In this document: positions 1-7,708 of the stretch, piece by piece
Layout of the letters: every line of letters starts with the position of its first letter
How positions within the stretch are numbered: the stretch's first letter is position 1
NCBI GenBank assembly: GCA_015662785.1
Contig: DQTM01000069.1
Location: 1 to 23,390, forward strand
Source: Sulfurospirillum arcachonense
Lineage (GTDB): Bacteria; Campylobacterota; Campylobacteria; Campylobacterales; Sulfurospirillaceae
Length of the DNA: 23,390 nucleotides
Direction: 5' to 3'
The notes under the pieces: model-generated
Told to the model about the DNA's origin: nothing
Seen by the model: only the letters and a program-made list of their open reading frames with translations
Databases searched by the model: none
Program-made: the position numbers and the translations under genes

Positions 1-305
1 AACTCTGCACCATCTACATTTTTATGAATTCGCTCTACCCAAGTAACAAGACCATCTTTATCAAATATATCTTCCATACTCCACATACGAGCTTTGTGAG
101 TTGCTTTACTAAAACCATCTCTAACTACACCTCCAACTCTTAGCGTCGGTGAAAACTCATCTGCTTGTTTTGGGTTTTGTTTTTCATAAGCTTCAATAGC
201 TCTATAAAGAGTATCATACTCTTCATCTGTTGCTATTGGGTTGTCTTGCACATAGTAGGCATATGCCCATTTTTTTAGTATTTTAATATCTTCTTTGTAA
301 TTCAT
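1..305 (-). CDS. ligA: NAD-dependent DNA ligase LigA, N-terminal part (cut by window edge)
   Basis: My own translation from the ATG at 305-303 runs to the window edge without a stop and gives about 101 residues. LigA seals nicks in DNA during replication and repair using NAD+. The visible part matches the family N-terminus: the Ia region with YYVQDNP and DEEYD, where paired tyrosines contact nicotinamide mononucleotide, then SPTLRVGG and a region resembling the usual H-x-x-PMxSL stretch, here HKARMWSMEDIF. The catalytic lysine and later domains lie beyond the edge. The gene follows the thioredoxin-like gene after about 30 bp on the same strand. In C. jejuni ligA follows folP directly (recalled: Cj0585-Cj0586); here three genes lie between. 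Confidence 0.9.
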   Translation of the reverse strand, partial: MNYKEDIKILKKWAYAYYVQDNPIATDEEYDTLYRAIEAYEKQNPKQADEFSPTLRVGGVVRDGFSKATHKARMWSMEDIFDKDGLVTWVERIHKNVDGAE

Positions 306-335
306 ACTCTTAGGATAGCAAAATTTGGTTTAAAC

Positions 336-728
336 TTAGTTTTGAACCTCTTGTTCATAAACCAAATCTATTAATGATAAAAAATCATCAGGTTTCATAT
401 AACCAACAAACTCATCTACAATTGACATATCTTTTGGGTCTAGTATAAAGTTTGTAGGAAAATATTTAACTTTTAAATTTTTTGGAAGATTAACATCTTG
501 AATTAGTATAATTTTTTGTATATATTGAGAATTGATTTTTGAAACATATTTATTTGGTGTAAATACTTCTTTGTTCATCTTTTCGCAATAACGACAGTTT
601 TCACTCTCAACACTCAAAAGTATAAGTTTATGCTCTTTTAAAGCACTTTTTGAAACATCTTGTAAATCAATGGCTTGGAGTGAACAAACAATAAGTATTA
701 ATATAAGTCCTATTTTTCTAAACAACAT
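336..728 (-). CDS. Exported thioredoxin-fold protein (SoxW/DUF255-like)
   Basis: The 130-residue product begins with a Sec signal peptide (basic start, hydrophobic residues about 6-19, likely cleavage near A19). The mature part is a minimal thioredoxin fold with a C45-R-Y-C48 redox motif and the cis-proline region YFPT at 89-92. It probably acts in the periplasm as a disulfide reductase or isomerase; the partner cannot be read from the sequence. A good ribosome binding site (AGGAG on the minus strand, about 735-740) supports the ATG at 728. It lies between a TauE/SafE permease gene and ligA, in the same direction as both. A link to sulfur-compound metabolism is possible but rests on context only. 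Confidence 0.8.
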   Translation of the reverse strand: MLFRKIGLILILIVCSLQAIDLQDVSKSALKEHKLILLSVESENCRYCEKMNKEVFTPNKYVSKINSQYIQKIILIQDVNLPKNLKVKYFPTNFILDPKDMSIVDEFVGYMKPDDFLSLIDLVYEQEVQN

Positions 729-783
729 AATTCTTCTCCTATTAAGTAAATATAATTTTACCTAAAAAGGGTTTAATGCAATA

Positions 784-1548
784 TTAATTTACTAAATAAC
801 TATCGTATAGAAGTTTTAAAATTGTTATACCTACTATAAAAAGAAAAAAAGTTCTTATAAAAGATACATCTTTTTTGACTACCAAACTAGAACCCAAATA
901 AGCTCCACATATCTGTCCAACACCCATAAGAATACCAACAAGCCACAAAACTTGCCCACCTATGACAAAAATGCCTAAAGAGACCATATTACTAGTAAAG
1001 TTCATTATCTTTGTTTGAGCTGTTGCACTTTTTAGGTTAAGTCCTAAAAGAGTAACAATAGCAATAGTCCAAAAGCTACCAGTTCCAGGTCCAAAAAAGC
1101 CGTCATAAAAACCAATGGCTATACCAAATATAAGATAAAAAAGATTTGGTTTAAGCCTATGATATCTATCTTCACTGCCCAATTTTGGAGTAAAAAAAGT
1201 ATATAAAAATATAACCACTAACATAATTGGTATGATTTTATTAAGCAGACTTGCGTCCATTAGAAGTATAGAATAAGTTCCTAAACTTGCCCCTATGAAA
1301 GTAAATATAACTCCCATATAAACATCTTTAAGATTAACTAAACCTTTTCTTATGTAGTTAAGTGACGCTGTAAAACTACCAAAAGAACTTTGAAGTTTGT
1401 TAGTTGCAAGTGCAATATGAGGAGGCATACCAGAAGCTAAAAGAACAGGAACTGTGATGATTCCACCACCACCAGCTATGCTATCTACAAAACCTGCTAA
1501 AAACCCAGCAGCTAAAAAAATAGCATAATAATATGCTTCAAATTCCAT
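784..1548 (-). CDS. TauE/SafE-family membrane transporter (sulfite exporter-like)
   Basis: This 254-residue, very hydrophobic protein has about seven to eight membrane segments. Near the N-terminus is GFLAGFVDSIAGGGG, the glycine-rich first repeat of the TauE/SafE (DUF81, YfcA) family. GFYDGFFGPGTGSFW around residues 150 is the second half repeat. Characterised members export sulfite or sulfonates; the substrate here is unknown. The start ATG (1548-1546) overlaps the stop codon of the preceding zinc-ribbon gene by one base, so the two are probably translated together. Sulfite or thiosulfate handling would suit a sulfur-oxidising campylobacterotum, but that is inference from the family and likely lifestyle. 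Confidence 0.85.
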   Translation of the reverse strand: MEFEAYYYAIFLAAGFLAGFVDSIAGGGGIITVPVLLASGMPPHIALATNKLQSSFGSFTASLNYIRKGLVNLKDVYMGVIFTFIGASLGTYSILLMDASLLNKIIPIMLVVIFLYTFFTPKLGSEDRYHRLKPNLFYLIFGIAIGFYDGFFGPGTGSFWTIAIVTLLGLNLKSATAQTKIMNFTSNMVSLGIFVIGGQVLWLVGILMGVGQICGAYLGSSLVVKKDVSFIRTFFLFIVGITILKLLYDSYLVN

Positions 1549-1982
1549 TATTTATACTCATATATATCAAAAGTATTTAGTCTTATCTTCGCAAGTATTG
1601 CACGAATTACAACTTTGAGTGCATATCTTCTGTCTCCACCTTTTATACGTCCTATCTCACGTTCATTACATGTATCACATATAAAGAACGTTGTTTTATC
1701 ACCAAGAGTTGAAGTTGCTTTACAGTTTTCATCATCTACATGTAACATTGATTTACATGTAGGACAGTAACACCATAAGTCTATAATTCTTTCACCCTTA
1801 TACTTCCACTTCCATAGCATACCGTGAAACATATCTTGTTTGTACATTTTATACTTTGGCTCTAGTATCTTTACAATCAAAACTACAATAAATATACACA
1901 TAAGTGTCATCGAAATAAAACTACTAATTATTACCCATTCAGAAAAACCATATTTTTCAGCAAACTCTCTTAATTGTTCCAT
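1548..1982 (-). CDS. Small membrane-anchored zinc-ribbon protein, function unknown
   Basis: The 144-residue product has one membrane segment (about 17-39) followed by a soluble part. That part contains a CYCPTC cluster (C71, C73, C76), C87, and CDTC (C102, C105). C73/C76 and C102/C105 form two CxxC knuckles as in a zinc ribbon. I do not recognise a named family. Three copies of the TACATGTA word lie in this short gene, two of them encoding parts of the cysteine motifs (TCK, TCN). The ATG sits directly against the folP stop and the gene ends in a one-base overlap with the TauE/SafE gene, so it belongs to this operon. Confidence 0.7.
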   Translation of the reverse strand: MEQLREFAEKYGFSEWVIISSFISMTLMCIFIVVLIVKILEPKYKMYKQDMFHGMLWKWKYKGERIIDLWCYCPTCKSMLHVDDENCKATSTLGDKTTFFICDTCNEREIGRIKGGDRRYALKVVIRAILAKIRLNTFDIYEYK

Positions 1983-3128
1983 CTATATTAATGCCTCATT
2001 TATTGATTTTTGTACTTTTAGAGCTTGTATATGCTCTTTTACATCATGAACTCTTACTATACTAGCTCCCTCTTGGACTGCTTTTAGATGAACTACTAAA
2101 GTGCCAGGAAGTCTATCTTCAACTTCACTTTTACTTATTGTGTCTATCATTGATTTTCTACTTGCTCCTATGAGAAGCTCATACCCAAAATGTAAAAAAT
2201 GAGCATGATGTTTTATTAGAAGTAGATTATGTTCTAAAGTTTTTCCAAACCCTATTCCTACATCTAAAACTATTTTTTCTATTCCAAAACTTTTTGCTAT
2301 TTGTATTCGCTCTTGAAAAAACTCATCAACATCTAAAATTATATTTGTGTATTCTGGGTTTTTCTGCATCTCTTTAGTTGAACCAAGTTTATGCATTAAC
2401 ACTACAGTTGCGTTATATTTAGCTACTAACCGTGCAATTTCGTCATTTTCTAAAGCTGTTATATCATTTACAATGCTAAATCCACGCTCCAAAGCATAAT
2501 CAACACACAAAGGAGAGTAACTGTCTATTGAAAACTGAGCTTTTTCATATAATTTTGCACCATATATCATATCTACTATTGGTTTTATTCTACTTAACTC
2601 TTCAACTTCATTTACACCAACACTGCCAGGACGAGATGATACACCACCAAGGTCTATGATTCTAGCTCCATCTTTTATCATCTGCTTTACATGTAACAGA
2701 GCCTCATCACCATTAAATCTACTTCCTTGGAAAAAGCTATCTTCATTGGTATTTAAAACACCCATTACTTTTACTTCTTCTCTTGTCTTTGGCAAAAACT
2801 CTTTTACATCTTGGGCAAACTTCTTCAAACCAAATGGTTGAGCTAGCTCTTTTTTACTAAGAGTCTTTAACTGAGTATCATTTGCAATAAGAACTGCATC
2901 ACTAAACTCATCTTTACATGTAACGGTATCACGACTCACTGCTAAGTCTGCTCCAATGGACAGAGCATCTTGTTTAAGTATGTTTGCCGCTGGTGCTTTT
3001 ATATCTTTTATGTATATAAGATTTAAATTTGCTTTATCTTTGAGTATCTTAACCCCTACACTTGTAGTTCCTATTTTAGTAAACAGTTTTTCTTTACATG
3101 TAGAACTATCTAGCCTATAAATTTTCAC
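1983..3128 (-). CDS. folP: Dihydropteroate synthase FolP with epsilonproteobacterial N-terminal extension
   Basis: This enzyme joins para-aminobenzoate to dihydropterin pyrophosphate in folate synthesis and is the sulfonamide target. The 381-residue product is about 100 longer than classical DHPS. Residues 1 to about 115 are an extension, and the TIM-barrel part follows. In order it shows MGVLNTNEDSF (usual MGILNVTPDSF), DLGGVSSRPG, SIDSY, NDITAL, DVGIGFGKT-x-x-HNL and GASRKSMI. MHKLGS replaces the usual MHMxGxP. The start is GTG at 3128-3126, in a four-base GTGA overlap with the holB stop, so translation is coupled. Asparagine and glutamate replace the usual V-T-P after GILN, a lineage variation worth noting for sulfonamide binding. 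Confidence 0.92.
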   Translation of the reverse strand: MKIYRLDSSTCKEKLFTKIGTTSVGVKILKDKANLNLIYIKDIKAPAANILKQDALSIGADLAVSRDTVTCKDEFSDAVLIANDTQLKTLSKKELAQPFGLKKFAQDVKEFLPKTREEVKVMGVLNTNEDSFFQGSRFNGDEALLHVKQMIKDGARIIDLGGVSSRPGSVGVNEVEELSRIKPIVDMIYGAKLYEKAQFSIDSYSPLCVDYALERGFSIVNDITALENDEIARLVAKYNATVVLMHKLGSTKEMQKNPEYTNIILDVDEFFQERIQIAKSFGIEKIVLDVGIGFGKTLEHNLLLIKHHAHFLHFGYELLIGASRKSMIDTISKSEVEDRLPGTLVVHLKAVQEGASIVRVHDVKEHIQALKVQKSINEALI

Positions 3129-3745
3129 TGACGTTTTCTTTTCATAATAGTTATTAAAAGTGTAAAAAGCATATTTTGAGGGCGTGAATTTAGTTGAGCT
3201 AATTCCAATAAAGATTGAAAGTGACTAAGCTCTTTATGTGTAAATGAGATTTTATGCTCTAGTGCTGCTTCACTAACTATAGCTTGAATAGTCTCTTTAA
3301 GTTCTACTCTTCCTATGCGAGAATTAGCTTTAACAAATTCATATATATCTTTCTCACATAGGTTTTTTAGATTTAATCCTGAGTGAATTACCTCTTTTTG
3401 TATTTTAAGTTCTTGCAAGCCCATACGGGAACGGATAGTTGGTAAAAAAACTGTTTTTGTTGGAGCTATAAGAATAAAAACTATGTTTCTAGGTGGGTCT
3501 TCTAAAATTTTTAAAAGTGAATTTTGAGCTTCTACTCTATAACCCTTAGCTCCTAAAACCAAAATTTTAGGTTTCATCTCAGCTATATAAGCCTCTTTTA
3601 CAACTTTCTTTGCATCTTCAAGTAAAAAATCATCTTTCTCTGGGAAAAAAGGACAAATTCTAAACTCTGAGTACTTCTCTTGACACTGCTCATAGGCTTT
3701 TTCTATATCAGAGCAAACAAGTATGTGACTAAGAGGATCACTCAT
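3125..3745 (-). CDS. holB: DNA polymerase III delta-prime subunit, short form (HolB)
   Basis: Delta-prime is part of the clamp loader that places the sliding clamp on DNA. The hallmark is present: EAQNSLLKILEDPP, then IAPTKTVFLPTIRSR. At 206 residues it is much shorter than the E. coli protein (about 330). The N-terminal Walker region and zinc module are reduced and the C-terminal collar domain is short, as in related Campylobacterota. It overlaps hobA by eight bases at its start and folP by four at its end. The order lysC-hobA-holB-folP supports the name. Confidence 0.85.
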   Translation of the reverse strand: MSDPLSHILVCSDIEKAYEQCQEKYSEFRICPFFPEKDDFLLEDAKKVVKEAYIAEMKPKILVLGAKGYRVEAQNSLLKILEDPPRNIVFILIAPTKTVFLPTIRSRMGLQELKIQKEVIHSGLNLKNLCEKDIYEFVKANSRIGRVELKETIQAIVSEAALEHKISFTHKELSHFQSLLELAQLNSRPQNMLFTLLITIMKRKRQ

Positions 3746-4289
3746 CTTCTAAACTAACCTCTGCAAAAAGTACTGCATTTATGCTTTTATCTAATAGTCT
3801 ATGAAGTTGGATTAGTTTTATATCTAACAAATCATCTCCACTTGAAAGATAAAAGCTATCTTGTAGGTGCTCGTCTAAAACCCACATAAAACTATCGTCA
3901 TGACGTTTTGCTAATTGTATTTTAATATCTGTACTCTTTCCAACATAAAAAAATGTATATCCATTTGAAAATGACTGAGCAAGCATATCTTCAAGGAGTT
4001 CTATATCCTCTTTTGTCTTTAGTTGGTGTATATTTGGAAAAAATGTTCTAATAGATACAAAAGGAAGCATCGGACGGTTTTTACCACTTTCATTTATTTT
4101 CTTTAGTGCATATTCCCCAAACCATTCTCTGTCATCATCAGTAATGACAATAATAGTTTGACCTGCTAAAAGATTTTGAAGCATCGAAGAGACAAGAGGA
4201 ACCCACTCGAACCTCTTCTCTTCCATCCAACTCATCAAAGAACCATCTTTTCTGATGGTCTCTAATGTCCACTTCAGTAGTTGTTGCAT
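3738..4289 (-). CDS. hobA: DnaA-associating replication initiation protein HobA
   Basis: HobA is a DnaA-binding protein restricted to Campylobacterota that promotes DnaA assembly at the origin; it plays the part of DiaA in E. coli and has a SIS-like fold. The 183-residue length fits. The N-terminus (WTLETIRKDGSLMSWMEEKR followed by EWVPL), the ITDDDREWF stretch and RPMLPF agree with what I remember of H. pylori HobA (HP1230). Its place between lysC and holB is the same as in H. pylori and C. jejuni. The ATG shares one base with the lysC stop (TAATG), which suggests reinitiation. No strong Shine-Dalgarno sequence is seen. Confidence 0.9.
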   Translation of the reverse strand: MQQLLKWTLETIRKDGSLMSWMEEKRFEWVPLVSSMLQNLLAGQTIIVITDDDREWFGEYALKKINESGKNRPMLPFVSIRTFFPNIHQLKTKEDIELLEDMLAQSFSNGYTFFYVGKSTDIKIQLAKRHDDSFMWVLDEHLQDSFYLSSGDDLLDIKLIQLHRLLDKSINAVLFAEVSLEDE

Positions 4290-5491
4290 TATTTATCTAA
4301 CTCATAAGCATCGTGCAATGCACGAACTGCGAGTTCACCATATTTTGCTGCAATTACCATAGAAACTTTAATTTCGCTAGTGCTTATCATCTCCAAGTTG
4401 ATACCCTCTTTAGAGAGTGTATCAAATGCTGTACAAGCCACTCCACTATGACTTTTCATACCAACTCCAACTATACTTACTTTGACTACGTCACTATCAT
4501 ACTCAACAGTTTGTGAAGCATTGATTTCTTCCATTGCAGCTCTTGTCCTCTCTAGTTCATTTTGGGGAACCGTAAAACCAAGATTTGTAGTACCATCATG
4601 TCCAACATTTTGAATAATCATATCTACATTTATATTTTCATCTGCAAGTTTTCTAAAAATTATTGCTGCAATTCCTGGCTTATCAACTACTTTACGTAGT
4701 GTTACCCTTGCTTGATTTTTGTCTAGTGCTACACCGCTTACTACAGGTTGTTCCATGATATTCTCTTCCTTTGTTATCATAGTACCTTCGTTGTCATTGA
4801 AGCTACTTCTTGTTACTAAATTTACATTTAACTTTTTTGCCATCTCAACTGAGCGAGTTTGAAGCACTTTCGCACCTAAACTTGCAAGTTCTAACATCTC
4901 ATCATAACTAATTTTATCTAATTTTTTTGCTTTAGGCTCAATTCTAGGGTCAGTCGTATATACACCATCAACATCTGTATATATCTCACATAAGTCTGCA
5001 TCTAATGCTCCTGCAATTGCAACTGCACTCAAATCACTTCCACCACGTCCTAAAGTCGAAACCTCTCCAAGCTCTGTAACGCCCTGAAAACCAGCTACAA
5101 TGACTATGTTGCCGCCATTAAGCTCTTTTTCAATGCAAAGTCTATCAATTGACTCTATTCTTGCTTTAGTATGAAACTTGTCTGTTTTTATACCCGCTTG
5201 TCTTCCACTCATAGCAACTGCAGGAAAGCCCATAGCACTAAGAGCAATAGCCAAAAGTGAACTTGTAACTCTCTCTCCTGAACTCAACAACATGTCCATC
5301 TCTCTTGATTGTGGAGTTTTGCTAAAGTGTTCAGCATAACTTACTAGTTTATTTGTCTCCCCACTCATGGCAGAAACTACGACTATTACATCATTACCAC
5401 TTGCTTTTGCTTTTGAAACTCTTTTTGCTACTTCTTCTATACGCTCTAGCGTGCCTACGCTAGTTCCACCATATTTTTGAACTACTAACAT
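4289..5491 (-). CDS. lysC: Aspartate kinase LysC
   Basis: Aspartokinase phosphorylates aspartate, the first step toward lysine, threonine, methionine and diaminopimelate. The 400-residue protein has the kinase domain first: KYGGTSVG at 6-13, VVSAMSGETN, SSGERVTSSLLA and GRGGSDLSAVA. Two ACT domains follow from about residue 265 (ARVTLRKVVDKPGIAA; VKVSIVGVGMKSHSGVA), where feedback inhibition by lysine or threonine normally acts. It is a one-subunit class enzyme without a fused homoserine dehydrogenase. The ATG is one base from the rppH stop, so the genes are co-transcribed. Confidence 0.96.
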   Translation of the reverse strand: MLVVQKYGGTSVGTLERIEEVAKRVSKAKASGNDVIVVVSAMSGETNKLVSYAEHFSKTPQSREMDMLLSSGERVTSSLLAIALSAMGFPAVAMSGRQAGIKTDKFHTKARIESIDRLCIEKELNGGNIVIVAGFQGVTELGEVSTLGRGGSDLSAVAIAGALDADLCEIYTDVDGVYTTDPRIEPKAKKLDKISYDEMLELASLGAKVLQTRSVEMAKKLNVNLVTRSSFNDNEGTMITKEENIMEQPVVSGVALDKNQARVTLRKVVDKPGIAAIIFRKLADENINVDMIIQNVGHDGTTNLGFTVPQNELERTRAAMEEINASQTVEYDSDVVKVSIVGVGMKSHSGVACTAFDTLSKEGINLEMISTSEIKVSMVIAAKYGELAVRALHDAYELDK

Positions 5492-5492
5492 T

Positions 5493-5954
5493 TTAAAGAT
5501 AACCCTCTTTTCTAAAATATTCTAAAACTTTTTTATAAGCCGGTCTTTTAAAGTACGTTATATACTTAAAAGCCTCTTTGTATTTTACAAACTTATACTC
5601 ACAAAACTCAGGTTCTTTTGTATCTAAGTTTATCTTACTATCATCTTTTAGTCTAACCAAAAAATACTTCTGTGTCTGCCCATCAAACGGGTACATCTTT
5701 TTAGCAACTGTTCCAGGAAAATCATAACTAATCCACTCTGGGTACTCAGCTAAAATCTCTACATCACCAGTTCCTATCTCCTCTTCAAGTTCTCTAAAAA
5801 GAGCCTCTTTTGGAGTTTCACCATCATCAATTCCACCTTGAGGAAACTGCCAAGCATCTTGTATATCATTGCGCAAAGCTATAAAAAGTTCAGCCTCAAA
5901 CGGATACTTAGAAGAGACAACAATAGCTGCAACATTTGGTCTATAACGTTTCAA
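5493..5954 (-). CDS. rppH: RNA pyrophosphohydrolase RppH (Nudix)
   Basis: RppH removes pyrophosphate from the 5-prime end of RNAs and so starts mRNA decay; it may also cleave dinucleoside polyphosphates. The 153-residue protein begins YRPNVAAIVVS and has WQFPQGGIDDGE. A complete Nudix box at about 40-62 (G-x5-E-x7-REL-x-EE-x-G) supplies the metal-binding glutamates. The start is TTG at 5954-5952, chosen because a strong AAGGAGAG lies four bases upstream on the minus strand and the Y-R-P-N start matches the family. It heads the minus-strand operon running to ligA. Confidence 0.92.
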   Translation of the reverse strand: MKRYRPNVAAIVVSSKYPFEAELFIALRNDIQDAWQFPQGGIDDGETPKEALFRELEEEIGTGDVEILAEYPEWISYDFPGTVAKKMYPFDGQTQKYFLVRLKDDSKINLDTKEPEFCEYKFVKYKEAFKYITYFKRPAYKKVLEYFRKEGYL

Positions 5955-6061
5955 TAATCTCTCCTTCTACTTTATTAATCCGTGATTTTATCTAAAGTAT
6001 AATTAAAAGATGATAAGCTATATTCAAAAACAAGAGTTATAAGCAGACGAGGAATCTAGAA
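5955..6061. promoter_or_regulatory. Divergent promoter region between rppH and the hemW-tat genes
   Basis: This gap separates two divergent operons. On the plus strand a perfect TATAAT lies at 5998-6003. On the minus strand TATACT (6001-5996) and TAAAAT (5990-5985) are candidate -10 boxes for rppH. No clear -35 boxes are visible, which is usual for sigma-70 promoters in Campylobacterota. The plus and minus -10 candidates overlap at 5996-6003, so the two promoters may compete. Confidence 0.4.
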
Positions 6062-6214
6062 ATGGTCACTACAGGGCAATTTAAACATATTGGATTAGAT
6101 AAAAATGAAAATATTATAACAACTTATAAAATACAAAAAAAGATAGAAGATAATCCATTTTTAGGTGAAAAACCTATCAATGCAAAAAATTCTGGTCGTA
6201 ATTTAGTTTGTTAA
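6062..6214 (+). CDS. Possible 50-residue small protein upstream of hemW
   Basis: An ATG at 6062-6064 opens 50 codons ending in TAA at 6212-6214. A plausible ribosome binding site (GAGGAA at about 6049-6054) lies seven bases upstream. The product is a mildly basic soluble peptide beginning MVTTGQFKHIG and ending GRNLVC; I do not recognise it. Its last seven bases overlap the TTG start of hemW. hemW has no visible ribosome binding site of its own, so translation of this small frame could feed ribosomes to hemW. It could be a real small protein, a leader peptide or chance. Confidence 0.45.
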   Translation: MVTTGQFKHIGLDKNENIITTYKIQKKIEDNPFLGEKPINAKNSGRNLVC

Positions 6215-7239
6215 CATACCTACACATCCCATTTTGTGATTCAAAGTGCCACTACTGTGCTTTTAACTCTTATGTAGATAAGTTTAATCAACGTGAAGAG
6301 TATATGAAAGCTATCACACATCAACTCAAAAATGAGCTTAAAAGATTTAATCCAAAACCAAAATCTCTTAAATCTCTTTTTATAGGAGGAGGAACTCCTT
6401 CAACGGTTGAGCCTTACATGTACAAAGAGTTTTTTGAGACTTTAATGCCTTATCTAAAAGATGATGCTGAGATAACAACCGAAGCCAATCCTAATTCAGC
6501 TTCAAAAAAATGGTTAAAAGGGATGCAAAGTCTAGGAGTCAATCGTGTTAGTTTTGGAGTACAAAGTTTTGATGAAAATAAACTAAAAAAACTAGGTCGT
6601 AATCACTCAAAAAAACAAGCTATAGATGCAGTCAACAGTGCTTATGACATAGGCATTAAAAATATTTCAATTGACCTTATATATGCAACTTCATTTGATG
6701 TTGAAGATGATATAGAGGTAGCTTTTTCTCTTCCTATCAACCACATAAGTTCTTATGCTTTAACGTTAGAAAAAGATACTCCTTTTTACAAGAGAGATGA
6801 ACTTACAGATGACTCAACAAAGCTTGCAAGTGATTTTATAAAAAAAGTTACTTGTAGATTTCACCAATATGAGATATCTAACTTTGGCGAGTACCAAAGC
6901 ATACATAACCTTGGCTACTGGAATGGAGATGACTACATAGGAGTTGGAGCTGGTGCGGTTGGATTTTTGAAAAACGAAAGATTTTATCCATATAAAGATA
7001 TTGAAAAATATATTCAAAATCCTTTACATGTAGAGACTGAAAAGCTCTCAAATGATGACTTACATGTAGAGGCTATTTTTTTAGGACTTAGAAGCGAGAT
7101 TGGAGTTAGTTTAGATGGACTAAACAAAAACAAAATTAATATCTTATTAGAAGAAAAAAAGCTTACATATAAAGATAATAGAGTTTACAATAATAACTAC
7201 CTACTAGCAGATGAAATAGCACTTTACATAATTTCTTAA
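6208..7239 (+). CDS. hemW: Radical SAM heme chaperone HemW (HemN-like)
   Basis: The 343-residue protein begins YLHIPFCDSKCHYCAF. C10, C14 and C17 form the CX3CX2C site for a radical SAM [4Fe-4S] cluster. It lacks the extra cysteine right after this motif that true coproporphyrinogen III dehydrogenase HemN has, and it is shorter, so I call it HemW. Later family signals are FIGGGTPS, TTEANP, RVSFGVQSF and GVGAGAVGF. The start must be TTG at 6208, because an in-frame TAA at 6199 closes the frame upstream. Two TTACATGTAGAG words lie near its end, each coding for L-H-V-E. tatB follows after about 43 bp. Confidence 0.88.
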   Translation: MLTYLHIPFCDSKCHYCAFNSYVDKFNQREEYMKAITHQLKNELKRFNPKPKSLKSLFIGGGTPSTVEPYMYKEFFETLMPYLKDDAEITTEANPNSASKKWLKGMQSLGVNRVSFGVQSFDENKLKKLGRNHSKKQAIDAVNSAYDIGIKNISIDLIYATSFDVEDDIEVAFSLPINHISSYALTLEKDTPFYKRDELTDDSTKLASDFIKKVTCRFHQYEISNFGEYQSIHNLGYWNGDDYIGVGAGAVGFLKNERFYPYKDIEKYIQNPLHVETEKLSNDDLHVEAIFLGLRSEIGVSLDGLNKNKINILLEEKKLTYKDNRVYNNNYLLADEIALYIIS

Positions 7240-7282
7240 GTAAAAATTAGATAGAATCTTTTCTTTAGAATAAGGAATATAT

Positions 7283-7708
7283 ATGTTCGGAATGAGCTTC
7301 GCAGAAATTATGGTAATAGCGGTTATTGGTGTACTGTTTTTAGGACCAGATAAACTCCCATCTACGATGGTACAAATAGCTAAATTTTTTAAATCATTCA
7401 AGAGTAGTATAAATGATGCAAAATCATCATTTGAACAAGAGATAAAGATTCAAGAGCTCAAAGAAGAGACTTTAGAATATAAAAAGAAACTTGACTCTGC
7501 TGCAACAAGTATGAGAAAAACTGTTACTTTTGATGAACTTGAAGATATAAAACAATCAACCATGGGTGTAACAGATACTTTTAAAGATATAAAAGAGAGT
7601 ATGAACAAAGTAAACGAAATGAAAAATGACCCACTAGGAGTCAAAAAAGCTATCACAGGAGATAGTGGTTCAAGTAAAAAAACACAAATTAAGGGTGAAG
7701 ATGTTTGA
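7283..7708 (+). CDS. tatB: Twin-arginine translocase subunit TatB
   Basis: TatB works with TatC as the receptor for twin-arginine signal peptides on folded proteins crossing the inner membrane. The 141-residue product has the expected layout: an N-terminal membrane helix (about 5-20) starting FGMSFAEIMVIAVI, the G-P hinge in FLGPDKLP, an amphipathic helix (VQIAKFFKSFKSS), then a charged coiled stretch. The glutamate at position 8 in the membrane segment is typical of TatB. It overlaps tatC by eight bases. The ribosome binding site AAGGAA lies just upstream of 7283. Confidence 0.9.
   Translation: MFGMSFAEIMVIAVIGVLFLGPDKLPSTMVQIAKFFKSFKSSINDAKSSFEQEIKIQELKEETLEYKKKLDSAATSMRKTVTFDELEDIKQSTMGVTDTFKDIKESMNKVNEMKNDPLGVKKAITGDSGSSKKTQIKGEDV

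Noticed and set aside
3125..3745. holB as a truncated pseudogene
   Set aside because: The frame is intact, overlaps both neighbours in the normal way, and short delta-prime proteins are usual in this phylum.
7025..7068. Two TTACATGTAGAG copies in hemW as a local protein repeat (L-H-V-E)
   Set aside because: The same word appears in other frames and in intergenic DNA, so the signal is at the DNA level.
7665..7700. Upstream ATG at 7665 as tatC start
   Set aside because: The family N-terminus begins at the ATG 7701, which has its own ribosome binding site; the earlier start would lie well inside tatB and adds non-family residues.
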